DNA from: an uncultured Verrucomicrobiota bacterium
GTDB lineage: Bacteria; Verrucomicrobiota; Verrucomicrobiia; Opitutales; Opitutaceae
Assembly (NCBI GenBank): GCA_903898675.1
Contig: CAIUGM010000031.1
Coordinates: 186,001-250,000 of the forward strand
Length of the DNA stretch: 64,000 bases
Direction of reading: 5' to 3'
The translations under genes were made by a program, and so were the position numbers. Below, one piece after another: positions 8,717-17,805 of this stretch. The notes beneath the pieces are model-generated. The model ran no database searches and was not told where the DNA came from. It saw only the letters and a program-made list of their open reading frames with translations. Within the stretch, counting starts at the first letter, position 1. The number at the start of each line of letters is the position of its first letter.

Positions 8717-9867
8717 GCGCGGGTGGCGGCCGGTTCGGCGGGTTTGCCCTTGTGGCCCCGCAGGGCCTTGAGCTTGCCCGGCAGGCTGACGATGCCGCCC
8801 GGCAGGAAAAGAACCACCAGGAGAAAAATCAGTCCGAGGATAATCAGCCACGAGTCCGGATACGCCTGCGTGGCCCAGCTGCGGAGGGCATTGATGGTGA
8901 TCGCGCCGATGATCGGCCCGATGAGGGTGCCGCGCCCGCCGACGGCGACCCACACGACGGCCTCGATCGATTTGTCCGGGGTCATCTGGTCCGGGTTGAT
9001 GATGCCCGCCTGCGGCACAAAGAGCGCGCCACCCACGGCCGCGATGAACGCGGCCACGACAAAGACAAACAGCTTGAAGTTGGCCGTAGCGTAGCCGCTG
9101 AAGAGCACGCGGTTCTCGCCGTCGCGGATCGCCTGCCGGACGAGGCCAAACTTCGTGCCGTTCAGCCAGTGGCAGAACAGGCAGACGAGCAGCAAGGCCA
9201 GCGCGCTGGCCACAAACAGGCCGCGCATCGTGGCGGGGCCGGTGTCCGGCTCGACCAGGGAGTGACCCAAGATGAATTTGAAATCGGTGAAGCCGTTGTT
9301 GCCCCCCATCGTGAAGTCGTTCCGGAAAAACATCAGGGCCGCTCCGTAGGTCAGCGCCTGGGTCAGGATCGAGAAATAGACACCCTTGATCCGGGAGCGG
9401 AAAGCCAGGAACCCGAAGATGAGCGCCACCAGGCCGGGCACCAGAAACACCATCAGCGCCGCGAAACCGAAGGAATTGAACGGCCGCCAGAACAGCGGCA
9501 GAAAGGTGTGGCCGAGAAACACCATGAAGTCCGGCAGGCCGGCCGGATTCTGGCCGGCCTTGGCGTAGCTGCCCAGCATGCCGATCTGCAGCATGAGATA
9601 CATGCCGAACATGTAGCCGCCGAGGCTGAAGAACAGGGCCTGCCCGAGGCTCAGCAACCCCGTGTAGCCCCACAGCAGGTCCACGGAGATGGCCAGCAGG
9701 GCGTAGCAAAGGTATTTACCCCACAGGGTGATCGTGAAATCGCTGAGCAAGCCGTGGGCGTTGCAAAGCGGAAAGATCACCGTCAGCAGCACCAGGAGGA
9801 CGCCGACCACCGTGAATTCCAGGTGGCGGGTGCGGAGGAGGGAGCCGGTCGGGGCGGGTGCGCTCAT
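8713..9867 (-). CDS. urtC: Urea ABC transporter permease UrtC
   Basis: 384-residue integral membrane permease of the HAAT/branched-chain family. The conserved [21 protein letters not shown] motif and [13 protein letters not shown] near residue 300 identify it; eight or more hydrophobic segments are visible. The ATG at 9867 is chosen over an upstream TTG at 9903 that overlaps urtB. UrtC pairs with UrtB to form the membrane channel for urea. Confidence 0.95.
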   Translation of the reverse strand: MSAPAPTGSLLRTRHLEFTVVGVLLVLLTVIFPLCNAHGLLSDFTITLWGKYLCYALLAISVDLLWGYTGLLSLGQALFFSLGGYMFGMYLMLQIGMLGSYAKAGQNPAGLPDFMVFLGHTFLPLFWRPFNSFGFAALMVFLVPGLVALIFGFLAFRSRIKGVYFSILTQALTYGAALMFFRNDFTMGGNNGFTDFKFILGHSLVEPDTGPATMRGLFVASALALLLVCLFCHWLNGTKFGLVRQAIRDGENRVLFSGYATANFKLFVFVVAAFIAAVGGALFVPQAGIINPDQMTPDKSIEAVVWVAVGGRGTLIGPIIGAITINALRSWATQAYPDSWLIILGLIFLLVVLFLPGGIVSLPGKLKALRGHKGKPAEPAATRA

Positions 9868-9895
9868 GCGGTTGGGATGGGGCGGAGGGCAACGC

Positions 9896-11632
9896 TCAAT
9901 CAAGGCTGCGGCTGCGGGCCGCGAAAAGGCCGGTGGGCCGCCATTGCAGGAACAGGATGATCGCGAGCAGCACGAGAATCTTGCCCAGCACGGGATTGAG
10001 GAGAATCTGCTGCAGCGACTGGTCGGCCAGGCCGATGCCGAGCGCGCTCACCACGGTGCCGAAGATACTGCCGACGCCGCCCACGACCACCGTCATGAAA
10101 CTGTCGACGATGTACTCCTGCCCCATCGACGGGCCCACGGTGCCGAGCTGGGTGACGAACACGCCGGCCAGACCGGCCAGGCCGCTGCCGAGGCCGAAGG
10201 TGAGCATGTTCACGCGCTCCGTGCGCACGCCCATGCAGGACGCCATCATGCGGTTTTGCATGACGCAACGGATGAGCAAACCGAGTGGCGTCTTGGTCAG
10301 CGCCAGCCAGACGCCGAACACAATCACCGCAGCGAAACCGATCACGAAAACGCGGTTCCAGTCGAAGGTGACATCGAACACCGTCCAGTTGCTGCTCAGG
10401 TAGACCGGGCTGTCGACGTTCACGTTGTTGGAGCCGAACGTGAGCTTGAACAGCTGTTGCAAAATCAAAGACACACCGAAGGTCGCGAGCAGGCTCTCCA
10501 GCGGACGCCGGTAGAGGAAGCGAATGACACTGCGCTCGAGCGCGATGCCCACCAGCGCCGCACTCAGGAAACCGACGGGGATCGCCGCCACAAAATACAG
10601 CTGATAGGCCCAGCCCGTCAGGTGCAGGCCGGGCAGATGGATGGCCACCTTGATGAATGGCAGGGTGAAATGCATACCCTCACCGAACACATTTTGCGTG
10701 ATGTAGGTGGCATAGGCGCCGACGGTAATCATCTCGCCGTGGGCCATGTTGATTACGCCCATCAGGCCGAACGTGATCGCCAGGCCGAGCGCCACGACGA
10801 GCAGGACACTGCCCGCGCTGAGCCCGCGAAAAAGGGTGCCGAAAAATTTCACCACGGAGCGGTGATTCTCAATCGCCACGAGCGCTGCGTTCGCCGCCGC
10901 GACGACGGCCGGTTTGCCGCCAGTCTCGGCCTTGACCTTGAGGGCATTGATCAGGTCGTAACTGGACGAATTGTGCAGCTCCTGCAGCTCGGCGAGCGCC
11001 TTGATCTTAACACCGTCGTCGGAATCCGCCAAATGGATCAGGGCGATCGCTTCCTTCAGCTCCTTCTTGATCTCGGTGTCGGTCTCAAGCCCGGCCCGGG
11101 CCTCCAGCGCGGGGAGCTTGTCAGCTTTCTGCGCGAAGCCGATGGTCTGGACGGCCCGCAGGCGCTTGGCCGGAAGCGGTGAACCGAGATCGAGCAGATC
11201 GACGACATTCTTCATGGCGCGGCGCAGGCCGGCATCATGTTCCACCGCGGTGAGCTGCTTGGCAACCAGCCGGAGCGGCTGGCCGGCGGCGTCCTTGAGC
11301 GGTTCGCCCGTGTCCACCCGAACCGCGGCTTGGGTGCCGGCCGCGTCCTTGTCCCCGGTCAGTTCGACGGGCACCTTGGCGCCGCCAGGCGCCGAATAAA
11401 CATACAGGTTGTCCTGCCGCCACGCGGTGAAGACTTCCCGGATCGCCTCATCACCCTGGCCGATAAGGGAGTTGATGATCGCACGTTTTTGGGCGTCATC
11501 CGTCGTGAGAATCGCCCGGACGATGGTTGCCCGCGCGGTTTCCGGCGCCGCCATGGCGCGGACATTGGCAAGGAGGCCGACGCAAACACCAAGGGTGCAA
11601 AGGAGCAGGGGGCGAAATAATTTCCAAACCAT
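9896..11632 (-). CDS. urtB: Urea ABC transporter permease UrtB
   Basis: 578 residues: a signal-like segment (about 1-28), a soluble helical region of roughly 250 residues that is peculiar to UrtB, then the permease domain with [22 protein letters not shown]-type core (residues near 310-340) and [22 protein letters not shown]. The start at 11632 is taken because the longer frame passes through the terminator hairpin at 11734-11757. It follows urtA after 177 bases, and so may be transcribed by read-through. Confidence 0.95.
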   Translation of the reverse strand: MVWKLFRPLLLCTLGVCVGLLANVRAMAAPETARATIVRAILTTDDAQKRAIINSLIGQGDEAIREVFTAWRQDNLYVYSAPGGAKVPVELTGDKDAAGTQAAVRVDTGEPLKDAAGQPLRLVAKQLTAVEHDAGLRRAMKNVVDLLDLGSPLPAKRLRAVQTIGFAQKADKLPALEARAGLETDTEIKKELKEAIALIHLADSDDGVKIKALAELQELHNSSSYDLINALKVKAETGGKPAVVAAANAALVAIENHRSVVKFFGTLFRGLSAGSVLLVVALGLAITFGLMGVINMAHGEMITVGAYATYITQNVFGEGMHFTLPFIKVAIHLPGLHLTGWAYQLYFVAAIPVGFLSAALVGIALERSVIRFLYRRPLESLLATFGVSLILQQLFKLTFGSNNVNVDSPVYLSSNWTVFDVTFDWNRVFVIGFAAVIVFGVWLALTKTPLGLLIRCVMQNRMMASCMGVRTERVNMLTFGLGSGLAGLAGVFVTQLGTVGPSMGQEYIVDSFMTVVVGGVGSIFGTVVSALGIGLADQSLQQILLNPVLGKILVLLAIILFLQWRPTGLFAARSRSLD

Positions 11633-11725
11633 GAGTGTGCGGCGTGTTTGTCCAACCCGGACAAAACCCAATAGCAGGTGGAGTGCCGATCCGCTTCCGG
11701 GAAGCGAACATCGGAACAATTTCCG

Positions 11726-11757
11726 AAAAAAAGGGGGCGGCCCCGTGGAGCCGCCCC
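11726..11757 (-). terminator. Rho-independent terminator or attenuator between urtA and urtB
   Basis: GGGGCGGC (11734-11741) pairs with GCCGCCCC (11750-11757); on the minus strand it is followed by seven T (complement of 11726-11732). Lying between the substrate-binding gene and the rest of the transporter, it would let urtA mRNA accumulate above urtBCDE. Confidence 0.85.
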
Positions 11758-11809
11758 TTGCGTAAGTGAACCGGAGCACCCGGTCAGGCCGGGTGCTCGG
11801 CTGGAATAA

Positions 11810-13075
11810 TTATTCCTTGGCCTTGAAGGTACCCTTCAGGTGGGGCTCGCCGTAGACGTCGGGGAAGGTCTTCAGGATCTTGAACTGACCGTCCGCCTTG
11901 GACTCGCCGATGTAGACCGTCTTGGTCAAGTGCATGTTCGGCTGGGTCGTGACCTTGCCGCCGGGGCCGACGAAGGAGACGCCGGACTTCCAGGCTGCGC
12001 GGACCTTGTCCACATCGAAGCTGCCGGCTTTCTCGACGCAGGCCTTCCACAGGTAGACGCCGTCGTAGCTGAGGACCATCGGGGAATCCACCACGCGGCC
12101 TTCCTTGACGACGCCGTCAGCGGTCGTGGTCTTGAGCCAGGCTTGGAAATCCGCGAGGAACTTGGTGTTCTCCGGGCTATCGATCGACTGGAAGTAGGTC
12201 CAGCAGCCGATCTGGCCGACCAGATCCTTGGCAGGCAGGCTGCGGAATTCATCCTCGGCGATCGAGTAGGAAACCACGGGGCAGGTGTCGGCGGTGAGGC
12301 CGGCGGCCGCGTATTCCTTGAAGAACGGCGGGTTGGTGTCGCCGTTGAGCGTGCTGATCACGCAGGCGTCGCCGCTGGAGGCGAAATCCTTGATTTCAGC
12401 AATGATCTGCTGGTAATCCTTGTGGCCGAACGGCGTGTACTTGCCGGCCGAGATGATCTTGCCGGAGCCGTCCTTCTTGTAGCCGCCGCCGATGTTCGCC
12501 AGGGGCACGCCCTTGCTGAGGAGGTACTCGAGGAGCACGAGATTGGTCGTCTGCGGATAGACGTAATCGGTGCCGATCAGGTAGAACTTCTTTTTGCCCT
12601 GTGCGATGAAGTAGTCGACCGCCGGGATGGCCTGCTGGTTGACCGCCTCGGCGGTGTAGCAGACGTTCTGGCTCTCTTCCTCGCCCTCATATTGCACGGG
12701 GTAGAAGAGCAGGCCGTTGTCCTTCTCGAACACGGGCAGCGCGGACTTGCGGCTCACCGAGGTCCAGCAGCCGAAGGTCACGGCCACCTTGTCGACCTCG
12801 AGCAGCTGCTTCGATTTTTCCGCGAAGATCGGCCAGACGGAGCCGGGATCGACGATCACCGGGACGATTTTCTTGCCGAGCACGCCGCCCTTGGCGTTGA
12901 TTTCGTCGAACGTGAACAGGAGGATGTCGCGCAGCGAGGTTTCGCTGATGGCCATCGTGCCCGAGAGATCGTGGAGGACGCCGACCTTGACCGTGTCGGC
13001 CGCGCGAGCGGCAGCGACCAAAGCGACCAGGGCGAGGGCCCCGACGCTGAGTAGTTTGGAGAATTTCGTAATCAT
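11810..13075 (-). CDS. urtA: Urea ABC transporter substrate-binding protein UrtA
   Basis: 421 residues from the ATG at 13075: a Sec-type signal peptide (about 1-25, ending ARA) then the mature periplasmic protein. Typical UrtA phrases are [21 protein letters not shown] at the start, [10 protein letters not shown] near residue 110, VQYEGEEES, and [12 protein letters not shown]. It captures urea (and possibly short amides; FmdD proteins are close relatives) for UrtBCDE. Urease downstream supports urea as the ligand. Confidence 0.96.
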   Translation of the reverse strand: MITKFSKLLSVGALALVALVAAARAADTVKVGVLHDLSGTMAISETSLRDILLFTFDEINAKGGVLGKKIVPVIVDPGSVWPIFAEKSKQLLEVDKVAVTFGCWTSVSRKSALPVFEKDNGLLFYPVQYEGEEESQNVCYTAEAVNQQAIPAVDYFIAQGKKKFYLIGTDYVYPQTTNLVLLEYLLSKGVPLANIGGGYKKDGSGKIISAGKYTPFGHKDYQQIIAEIKDFASSGDACVISTLNGDTNPPFFKEYAAAGLTADTCPVVSYSIAEDEFRSLPAKDLVGQIGCWTYFQSIDSPENTKFLADFQAWLKTTTADGVVKEGRVVDSPMVLSYDGVYLWKACVEKAGSFDVDKVRAAWKSGVSFVGPGGKVTTQPNMHLTKTVYIGESKADGQFKILKTFPDVYGEPHLKGTFKAKE

Positions 13076-13160
13076 GACTGGTGGGTTTTGAGACAAGACG
13101 GTGCCAACCGGGCAAGCAGCAGCCCGCGCTGAACCATCAAAGAGTTTGGGAGAAGTGAAG

Positions 13161-13192
13161 GCCGGCGACCGATCGGTTGATGGATCGCCGGC
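13161..13192 (-). terminator. Hairpin downstream of the porin gene
   Basis: GCCGGCGA pairs with TCGCCGGC around a 16-base loop, 31 bases past the porin stop. There is no strong T-run, so it may be a weak terminator or an mRNA 3' end between porin and urtA. Confidence 0.45.
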
Positions 13193-13223
13193 GCGAAACT
13201 TGGAAACCGCCGGGCGGTTCCGA

Positions 13224-14237
13224 TTAGAACTTCAGGATCGCCTGCACGCCGAAGAAGCTGGCGTCGGAGGAGGTGTAGTTGCTGTAGCTGTAGTAGGAAT
13301 ACTCGGCACGGATCGCGAGGTTGGCCGTCAGCGCGTAGGCCGGGGCCACCGTGTACTTGGTGAACTTCGGGCCGCCGTCAGACATTTCCTCGCCGCTGAT
13401 GCGGAAGGTGGAGGAGACCTTGTCCGAGAAGGTGTAATTGGCGAAGAGGATCCAGTCGGTACCCTTGGCGCCCGTGCCGCCGTCCTTGGAGACGAACTCG
13501 GCCGCGACGCGCAGGGCCTTCGTCGCCTGGTAGCTCGCCCAGAAGTCGAAGGTGAAGACCGAGTGCGGCTGAAAGCCGCCCTTGGTATCATACGCGAAGC
13601 CGGCCCACAGGGTCAGGTCGGTCACACCGGTGTAGGTGTAGTAGCCTTCGAGACCGGCATTGTGCTTCAGTTCGCCGTCACCGCGTGTGCCGCCGTAGGG
13701 CGAGTACACGGAGTCAACCACCGCGAGGCCGACGCCCTGGACCTTGTCGGCATAGTCGACCTTCACGCCGGAGTGATAACCGGGAATTGCACCCAGGAAA
13801 TCACCGTTGGCGTAGGAGATCTGATCCATGCTGGCGGGATAGAATGACTCGTAACCCAGGTAGCTGAGGAACTTGCCGCCCGTGACGGTCACGCCGTCGC
13901 CGGCGTCATACGTCGCATAGGCGTCGAGCAGCGTGAATTCATTGCTGCCGCCGACGTTCGGGAAGTAGTTGAAGCTGATCACGCCGGTGACCGGCTTGAA
14001 GTTCAACGTGAACTTGGTCAGCACGTCGTTCGAGTCACCACCGCCCGGGATGGGCTTCGAAGCGTCAAACAACGAGTCAACGCCCGTCGCGCTCGAGGCT
14101 TTGTAGTTCATGTATGCACCGACGGCGTAGCCGCTGAATGTGATGTTGTCATTCAACTTGATATCGGCCGAGGCCGTAGTGGCTAATGCGAGGAGGGCCG
14201 CGGCCCAGCCTGTCAGTTTGGATGAATACCTGGTCAT
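13224..14237 (-). CDS. Outer-membrane beta-barrel porin linked to urea uptake
   Basis: 337 residues: signal peptide (1-24, ending ASA) then alternating aromatic/glycine-rich strands ending in the terminal aromatic ILKF expected of a porin. The protein resembles the OmpL-like/BBP2 outer-membrane barrels often annotated as putative porins. It is 148 bases upstream of urtA on the same strand and heads the urea cluster, so it is probably the outer-membrane entry route for urea or short amides, as proposed for FmdC. Specificity is inference. A sigma-54-like element lies about 80 bases upstream of its start. Confidence 0.82.
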   Translation of the reverse strand: MTRYSSKLTGWAAALLALATTASADIKLNDNITFSGYAVGAYMNYKASSATGVDSLFDASKPIPGGGDSNDVLTKFTLNFKPVTGVISFNYFPNVGGSNEFTLLDAYATYDAGDGVTVTGGKFLSYLGYESFYPASMDQISYANGDFLGAIPGYHSGVKVDYADKVQGVGLAVVDSVYSPYGGTRGDGELKHNAGLEGYYTYTGVTDLTLWAGFAYDTKGGFQPHSVFTFDFWASYQATKALRVAAEFVSKDGGTGAKGTDWILFANYTFSDKVSSTFRISGEEMSDGGPKFTKYTVAPAYALTANLAIRAEYSYYSYSNYTSSDASFFGVQAILKF

Positions 14238-14317
14238 GAGTTCAGTGGGTTTGTTTTCTGAGTTAGTGTTAGGAAACCTGCCCCGGCGACCGGGTGCACA
14301 GTCTCCGCTGGCGAACT

Positions 14318-14335
14318 GAGCAGCTTATCTGCCAG
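14318..14335 (-). promoter_or_regulatory. Sigma-54-like -24/-12 promoter for the urea porin
   Basis: Minus-strand CTGGCAGATAAGCTGCTC has GG and GC separated by exactly 10 bases and matches TGGCA...TGCT of the sigma-54 consensus. Transcription would begin near 14308, about 70 bases before the porin ATG. Confidence 0.55.
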
Positions 14336-14414
14336 AAGCTGTCCGCATTGCTGTCATAAGAATCCGGGCCACTAATTCCGTGCAGGGCAGATGGGTGACT
14401 AATCTGAAGCCTGT

Positions 14415-14431
14415 TTGGCAGGACATCTGCT
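14415..14431 (+). promoter_or_regulatory. Sigma-54-like -24/-12 promoter for the TorF-like gene
   Basis: TTGGCAGGACATCTGCT has GG (14417-14418) and GC (14429-14430) separated by exactly 10 bases. Transcription would begin near 14442, about 60 bases before the ATG at 14501. Confidence 0.5.
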
Positions 14432-14500
14432 AATAGGGTTGCCGGGAGACCGGAGTGCCAGACCCGGCCCACCCTGCTTCACCACTACACCCAAAATCCC

Positions 14501-15301
14501 ATGAACAAAAAAACTACGTGCCTCCTCCTCTGCGCGCTGGGCCTCGGTGCCCTCTCCGCCCATGCCCAAACCCCGGCCGCGACCCCCGCCCCGGCTGAAC
14601 CGACGACCGGCTCCTGGGTCCTCACGCCGTCCTTCGCCTCGCAATACATGTTCCGCGGCGCCCGCCTGGGCGGGCCGTCCTTTGAGCCGTCACTGGAATA
14701 TGACTATGGCGCGTTCGCCGTGGGTGTCTGGAGCAACTTTCCCCTCGCCGACAAGGTCGTCGGCCAGTCCGATCCGGAGTTTGATTTCTACGGCTCCTAC
14801 TCGATGGACGTCGTCAAGGACGTCACCTTCGTGCCTGGCTTCACGGCCTACACCTACCCGAACGCCAAAAAGGCCAATGGATTCTACAAGGGCACCTTCG
14901 AGCCCAACGTCGCACTCAACTACACGATCGGCGACCTCAAGCTCACGCCGAAACTGTACTATGACTTCGTCCTCAAGGGGCCGACCTTGGAGCTGACGGC
15001 CGCGTACACCGTGCCCCTGAAGGATCTCGGCACCGAGCTCGATTTCACGGGCACCTATGGCACCTTCAAGTGGGATGAAGCCGCCGTCGATGCTTCGCCC
15101 TCCATCAAAAATTGGGGCGACTATTATCTGATCGGTGTCGCGGCGCCCTTCCAGGTGACCAAGAATTCCAAGTTCACGGCGGGCTTCGCCTACACCAAGG
15201 GCTCGAACAACTATTTCAAGCAGGGCACCGACCACAAGGCGGTCAACACGGCGGCGGTGGGGCGCGGCGTGATCACCCTGAGCTACGCCATCACGTTCTG
15301 A
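14501..15301 (+). CDS. TorF-family putative outer-membrane porin
   Basis: 266 residues with a clear signal peptide (1-22, SAHA|Q), a short Ala/Pro linker, then a beta-barrel that begins SWVLTPSFASQYMFRGARLGGPSFEPS, a motif of TorF/Gcw_chp outer-membrane proteins. The C-terminus is LSYAITF with the terminal phenylalanine expected for BAM recognition. Function in this family is poorly defined. Divergent from the urea porin with a sigma-54-like element on each side, so co-regulation with nitrogen supply is plausible. Followed by a strong terminator. Confidence 0.8.
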   Translation: MNKKTTCLLLCALGLGALSAHAQTPAATPAPAEPTTGSWVLTPSFASQYMFRGARLGGPSFEPSLEYDYGAFAVGVWSNFPLADKVVGQSDPEFDFYGSYSMDVVKDVTFVPGFTAYTYPNAKKANGFYKGTFEPNVALNYTIGDLKLTPKLYYDFVLKGPTLELTAAYTVPLKDLGTELDFTGTYGTFKWDEAAVDASPSIKNWGDYYLIGVAAPFQVTKNSKFTAGFAYTKGSNNYFKQGTDHKAVNTAAVGRGVITLSYAITF

Positions 15302-15328
15302 CCGGCAGTTCCGGTCCCTTCATTCCTG

Positions 15329-15356
15329 GCCCGGGCGGATTCGCCCGGGCTTTTTT
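15329..15356 (+). terminator. Rho-independent terminator after the TorF-like gene
   Basis: Perfect 9-bp stem GCCCGGGCG/CGCCCGGGC with a GATT loop, followed by six T. Confidence 0.93.
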
Positions 15357-15406
15357 CTGCCGGCGTATCCGGCGCGAGGTTAACCCGAACACCAGCGGGA
15401 ACTGCC

Positions 15407-15898
15407 TCACTCCGCCTTCGGCGGGCCGGACTTGGTCACGGCCTGCTTGAGCTCGGTGAAGTTACCCTCTTCGCACTGCCGCACAAAACCCTCGGTGACC
15501 GACTTCAGGTCCTCCCAGCGCCGGCGGATCGCCTTGGCTTCCGCCGGGGTGATCGTGTTGTCGGCGGCGGCGACCGCGATGACGCCCAGCATGTCGGCGA
15601 ACTCCTGGACGATGCTGTTGGTCGAGGGAATGAGCTGGTAGGGCTGCGCCTTGGCCTTGGGGTTGTTGATGAAAAAGCCGCCGGCGCGCTCGCAGACCCA
15701 TTGCGCGATGCGCTCGTCATGCGTGATTTTCAACAGCTGCTCGATGCGGTCCAGCGGGTTGTTCGCGCCACTGCCGGTTTCATCGACCGGCGGCTCGGCC
15801 CACTTGTAGATGAGGGAAAGCGACAGCCCCAGCTCGGCGGAAATCTGTTTCGCGCTGGTCTTCTTCAGGACTTCCTTGAGCAACTCGTGGGATTGCAT
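15407..15898 (-). CDS. Helix-turn-helix protein, phage-CII-like
   Basis: 163 residues from the ATG at 15898. The first 35 residues form a predicted DNA-binding helix-turn-helix (KKTSAKQISAELGLSLSLIYKWAEP); the middle (residues about 60-110) resembles the regulatory region of phage CII/CP76-type proteins (LLKITHDERIAQWVCERAGGFFINNP). No phage genes surround it, so it looks like a domesticated chromosomal regulator. It is divergent from sucC (207 bases apart). Target unknown. Confidence 0.7.
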   Translation of the reverse strand: MQSHELLKEVLKKTSAKQISAELGLSLSLIYKWAEPPVDETGSGANNPLDRIEQLLKITHDERIAQWVCERAGGFFINNPKAKAQPYQLIPSTNSIVQEFADMLGVIAVAAADNTITPAEAKAIRRRWEDLKSVTEGFVRQCEEGNFTELKQAVTKSGPPKAE

Positions 15899-16104
15899 AC
15901 GGGCTGCATGTTGCAGGCCGCCGGGATCAACGCAATCACCGACGGTTTCCGCCGGGGCCATCCGGGCCCGGCGCCGCCCCGTCATGGGTGGGCCCCGCAC
16001 CGGCCCGCGCCAGACAACCGATGCGGGGAAATAAACCATGGATGCGCTGTTTTTATCGTGTCATTCCGCCGGGCTTTCTGGCAAATCATCGTCCCCCCTT
16101 TCCC

Positions 16105-17286
16105 ATGAACATTCACGAGTATCAAGCCAAGGCCCTCTTCGAAAAGTATGGCGTGCCCGTCCCCAAGGGCGCGGTCGCCACCACCCCCGAGGAATTCATC
16201 AACGCCCTCGCCCAGCTCCCCGAGGGACCGACGATGGTCAAGTCGCAGATCCACGCGGGTGGCCGCGGCAAGGGCACCTTCACCGACGGCTACAAGGGCG
16301 GCGTGAAATTCTGCAAGACGAAGGCCGACGCCAAGGAAATCGCGGGCAAGATGCTCGGCAACACGCTGGTCACCGTCCAGACCGGCCCGGCCGGCCGCAA
16401 GGTCCAGACCATTTACTTCACCGTGGCGAGTGACATCAAAAAGGAATACTACCTCGCCATCCTCCTCGACCGGGCCAGCTCCAAGCCGGTCATCGTCGCC
16501 TCGACGGAAGGCGGCGTGGAGATCGAGAAGGTCGCCCATGAGACCCCGGAAAAACTTTTCAAGATCATCGTCGATCCCGCCTACGGCCTCGCCGATTTCC
16601 AGGTACGCGACCTGATCTTCAAGCTCGGCTTCGCCGGCGCGGAGGCCAAGAACGCCGCCAAGCTCATCCGCAACCTGTACAACGCGTTCTGGGACACGGA
16701 CGCCGCGATGATCGAGGTCAACCCGCTGATCACCACGCCGACCGGCGAGGTGCTGGCCCTCGACGCCAAGGTCTCGTTCGACTCGAACGCCCTTTACCGC
16801 CACCCGGAGATCGTCGCGCTGCGCGACCTCAACGAGGAGGATCCGAAGGAAATCGAGGCGTCCAAGCACTCCCTGAGCTACATCGCCCTCGACGGCAACA
16901 TTGCCTGCCTCGTTAACGGTGCCGGCCTCGCCATGAGCACCATGGACATCATCCAGCACTTCGGCGGCACCCCGGCCAACTTCCTCGATGTCGGCGGCGG
17001 CGCCTCCAAGGACCAGGTCATCGCCGCCTTCAAGATCATCCTCGGCGACAAGAACGTGAAGGGGATTCTCGTTAACATTTTCGGCGGTATCATGGATTGC
17101 AACGTCATCGCCACCGGCATCGTCGCCGCGGTCAAGGAGGTCGGCCTCAAGCTGCCCCTCGTCGTCCGCCTCGAGGGCAACAACGTCGCCGCCGGCAAGG
17201 CGACCCTCGCTGCCTCCGGCCTCGCGCTCGTCTCCGGCGACACCATGGCCGACGCCGCGCAGAAGATCGTCAAGCTCGTCGCCTAG
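16105..17286 (+). CDS. sucC: Succinyl-CoA synthetase (ADP-forming) subunit beta
   Basis: 393 residues with the ATP-grasp fold. Starts MNIHEYQAKALF, contains QIHAGGRGKGTF, GLADFQVRDL, IEVNPLI and C-terminal VNIFGGIMDCNVIATG and VRLEGNNV, all diagnostic of SucC. It forms the alpha2beta2 or alpha-beta enzyme of the TCA cycle with SucD. The open frame starts further upstream but homology begins at 16105, where the leader is GTCCCCCCTTTCCC. Unusually, a VOC gene separates it from sucD. Confidence 0.97.
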   Translation: MNIHEYQAKALFEKYGVPVPKGAVATTPEEFINALAQLPEGPTMVKSQIHAGGRGKGTFTDGYKGGVKFCKTKADAKEIAGKMLGNTLVTVQTGPAGRKVQTIYFTVASDIKKEYYLAILLDRASSKPVIVASTEGGVEIEKVAHETPEKLFKIIVDPAYGLADFQVRDLIFKLGFAGAEAKNAAKLIRNLYNAFWDTDAAMIEVNPLITTPTGEVLALDAKVSFDSNALYRHPEIVALRDLNEEDPKEIEASKHSLSYIALDGNIACLVNGAGLAMSTMDIIQHFGGTPANFLDVGGGASKDQVIAAFKIILGDKNVKGILVNIFGGIMDCNVIATGIVAAVKEVGLKLPLVVRLEGNNVAAGKATLAASGLALVSGDTMADAAQKIVKLVA

Positions 17287-17293
17287 CGACGAG

Positions 17294-17383
17294 CGGTTGA
17301 AAGGTGAAAGTAGAAGGTTGAAAGACCAGACGCCCAAACTTTCCGCCACTTATCTTTCAATTTTCACCCTTCAACTTTCAACC
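17294..17383. repeat. Inverted repeat, 'GGTTGAAAG' class
   Basis: GGTTGAAAGGTGAAAGTAGA... and ...CACCCTTCAACTTTCAACC form imperfect 30-base arms between sucC and the VOC gene. A phrase of the same style (TACTCGTTACCCATCAC) precedes sucD at about 17779-17795 without a partner. Confidence 0.85.
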
Positions 17384-17394
17384 ACCCCCTCCCC

Positions 17395-17763
17395 ATGAGC
17401 ATCCAGATCAAGGAATTCGCCTTTGTCTTCCATCCGGTCACCGATGTCGCTCGCGCCCGGAAATTCTACGAGGGTCTGCTTGGCCTCAAGGCCAACGTGG
17501 AGATCGAGTTTTCGCCCGGCCAGTGGTGGATCGAATACGACGTCGCCGGCCAGGCCCTGGCCCTGTCCAACGCCATGCCCGGCACGCCCAGCCCCAGCCT
17601 CACCTTGGAAGTGGTCGATCTCGATGCCGCCGTCGCCGAAGTGCGCGCCGCCGGTGCGAGCATCGTCTTCGAACCCATGGAATTTGCCCCGTGCCGTATG
17701 TTCGCGATCAAGGACCCGGACGGCAACCAGATCGGCCTCCACCAACGCAAAGCCAAGGCGTAA
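17395..17763 (+). CDS. VOC-family (glyoxalase/dioxygenase-fold) protein
   Basis: 122 residues with two beta-alpha-beta-beta-beta modules of the vicinal-oxygen-chelate fold: FVFHPVTDVARARKFYEGLLGL at the N-terminus and MFAIKDPDGNQIGLHQ at the C-terminus. H13 and the terminal-module residues E/H could bind a metal, but the full His/Glu set cannot be confirmed by eye. Substrate unknown. It lies between sucC and sucD, flanked by repeat sequence, so it may have been inserted into an ancestral sucCD operon. Confidence 0.85.
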   Translation: MSIQIKEFAFVFHPVTDVARARKFYEGLLGLKANVEIEFSPGQWWIEYDVAGQALALSNAMPGTPSPSLTLEVVDLDAAVAEVRAAGASIVFEPMEFAPCRMFAIKDPDGNQIGLHQRKAKA

Positions 17764-17805
17764 ATATTCCACCCACCCGCTACTCGTTACCCATCACTTT
17801 CAAAA

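Larger units (their letters stand above)
14238..14500. promoter_or_regulatory. Shared upstream region of two divergent outer-membrane genes
   Basis: This 263-base gap holds the promoters of the urea porin (leftward) and the TorF-like gene (rightward). It contains two sigma-54-like elements facing outward, about 80 bases apart, and room between them for activator binding. ACTAAT occurs as a direct repeat between them. No obvious perfect NtrC dyad is visible. Confidence 0.6.

Noticed and set aside
13112-13125. Sigma-54-like element upstream of urtA (minus strand)
   Set aside because: GG-N10-GC is present but it matches TTGC only at -12 and lacks TGGCA; too weak in GC-rich sequence.
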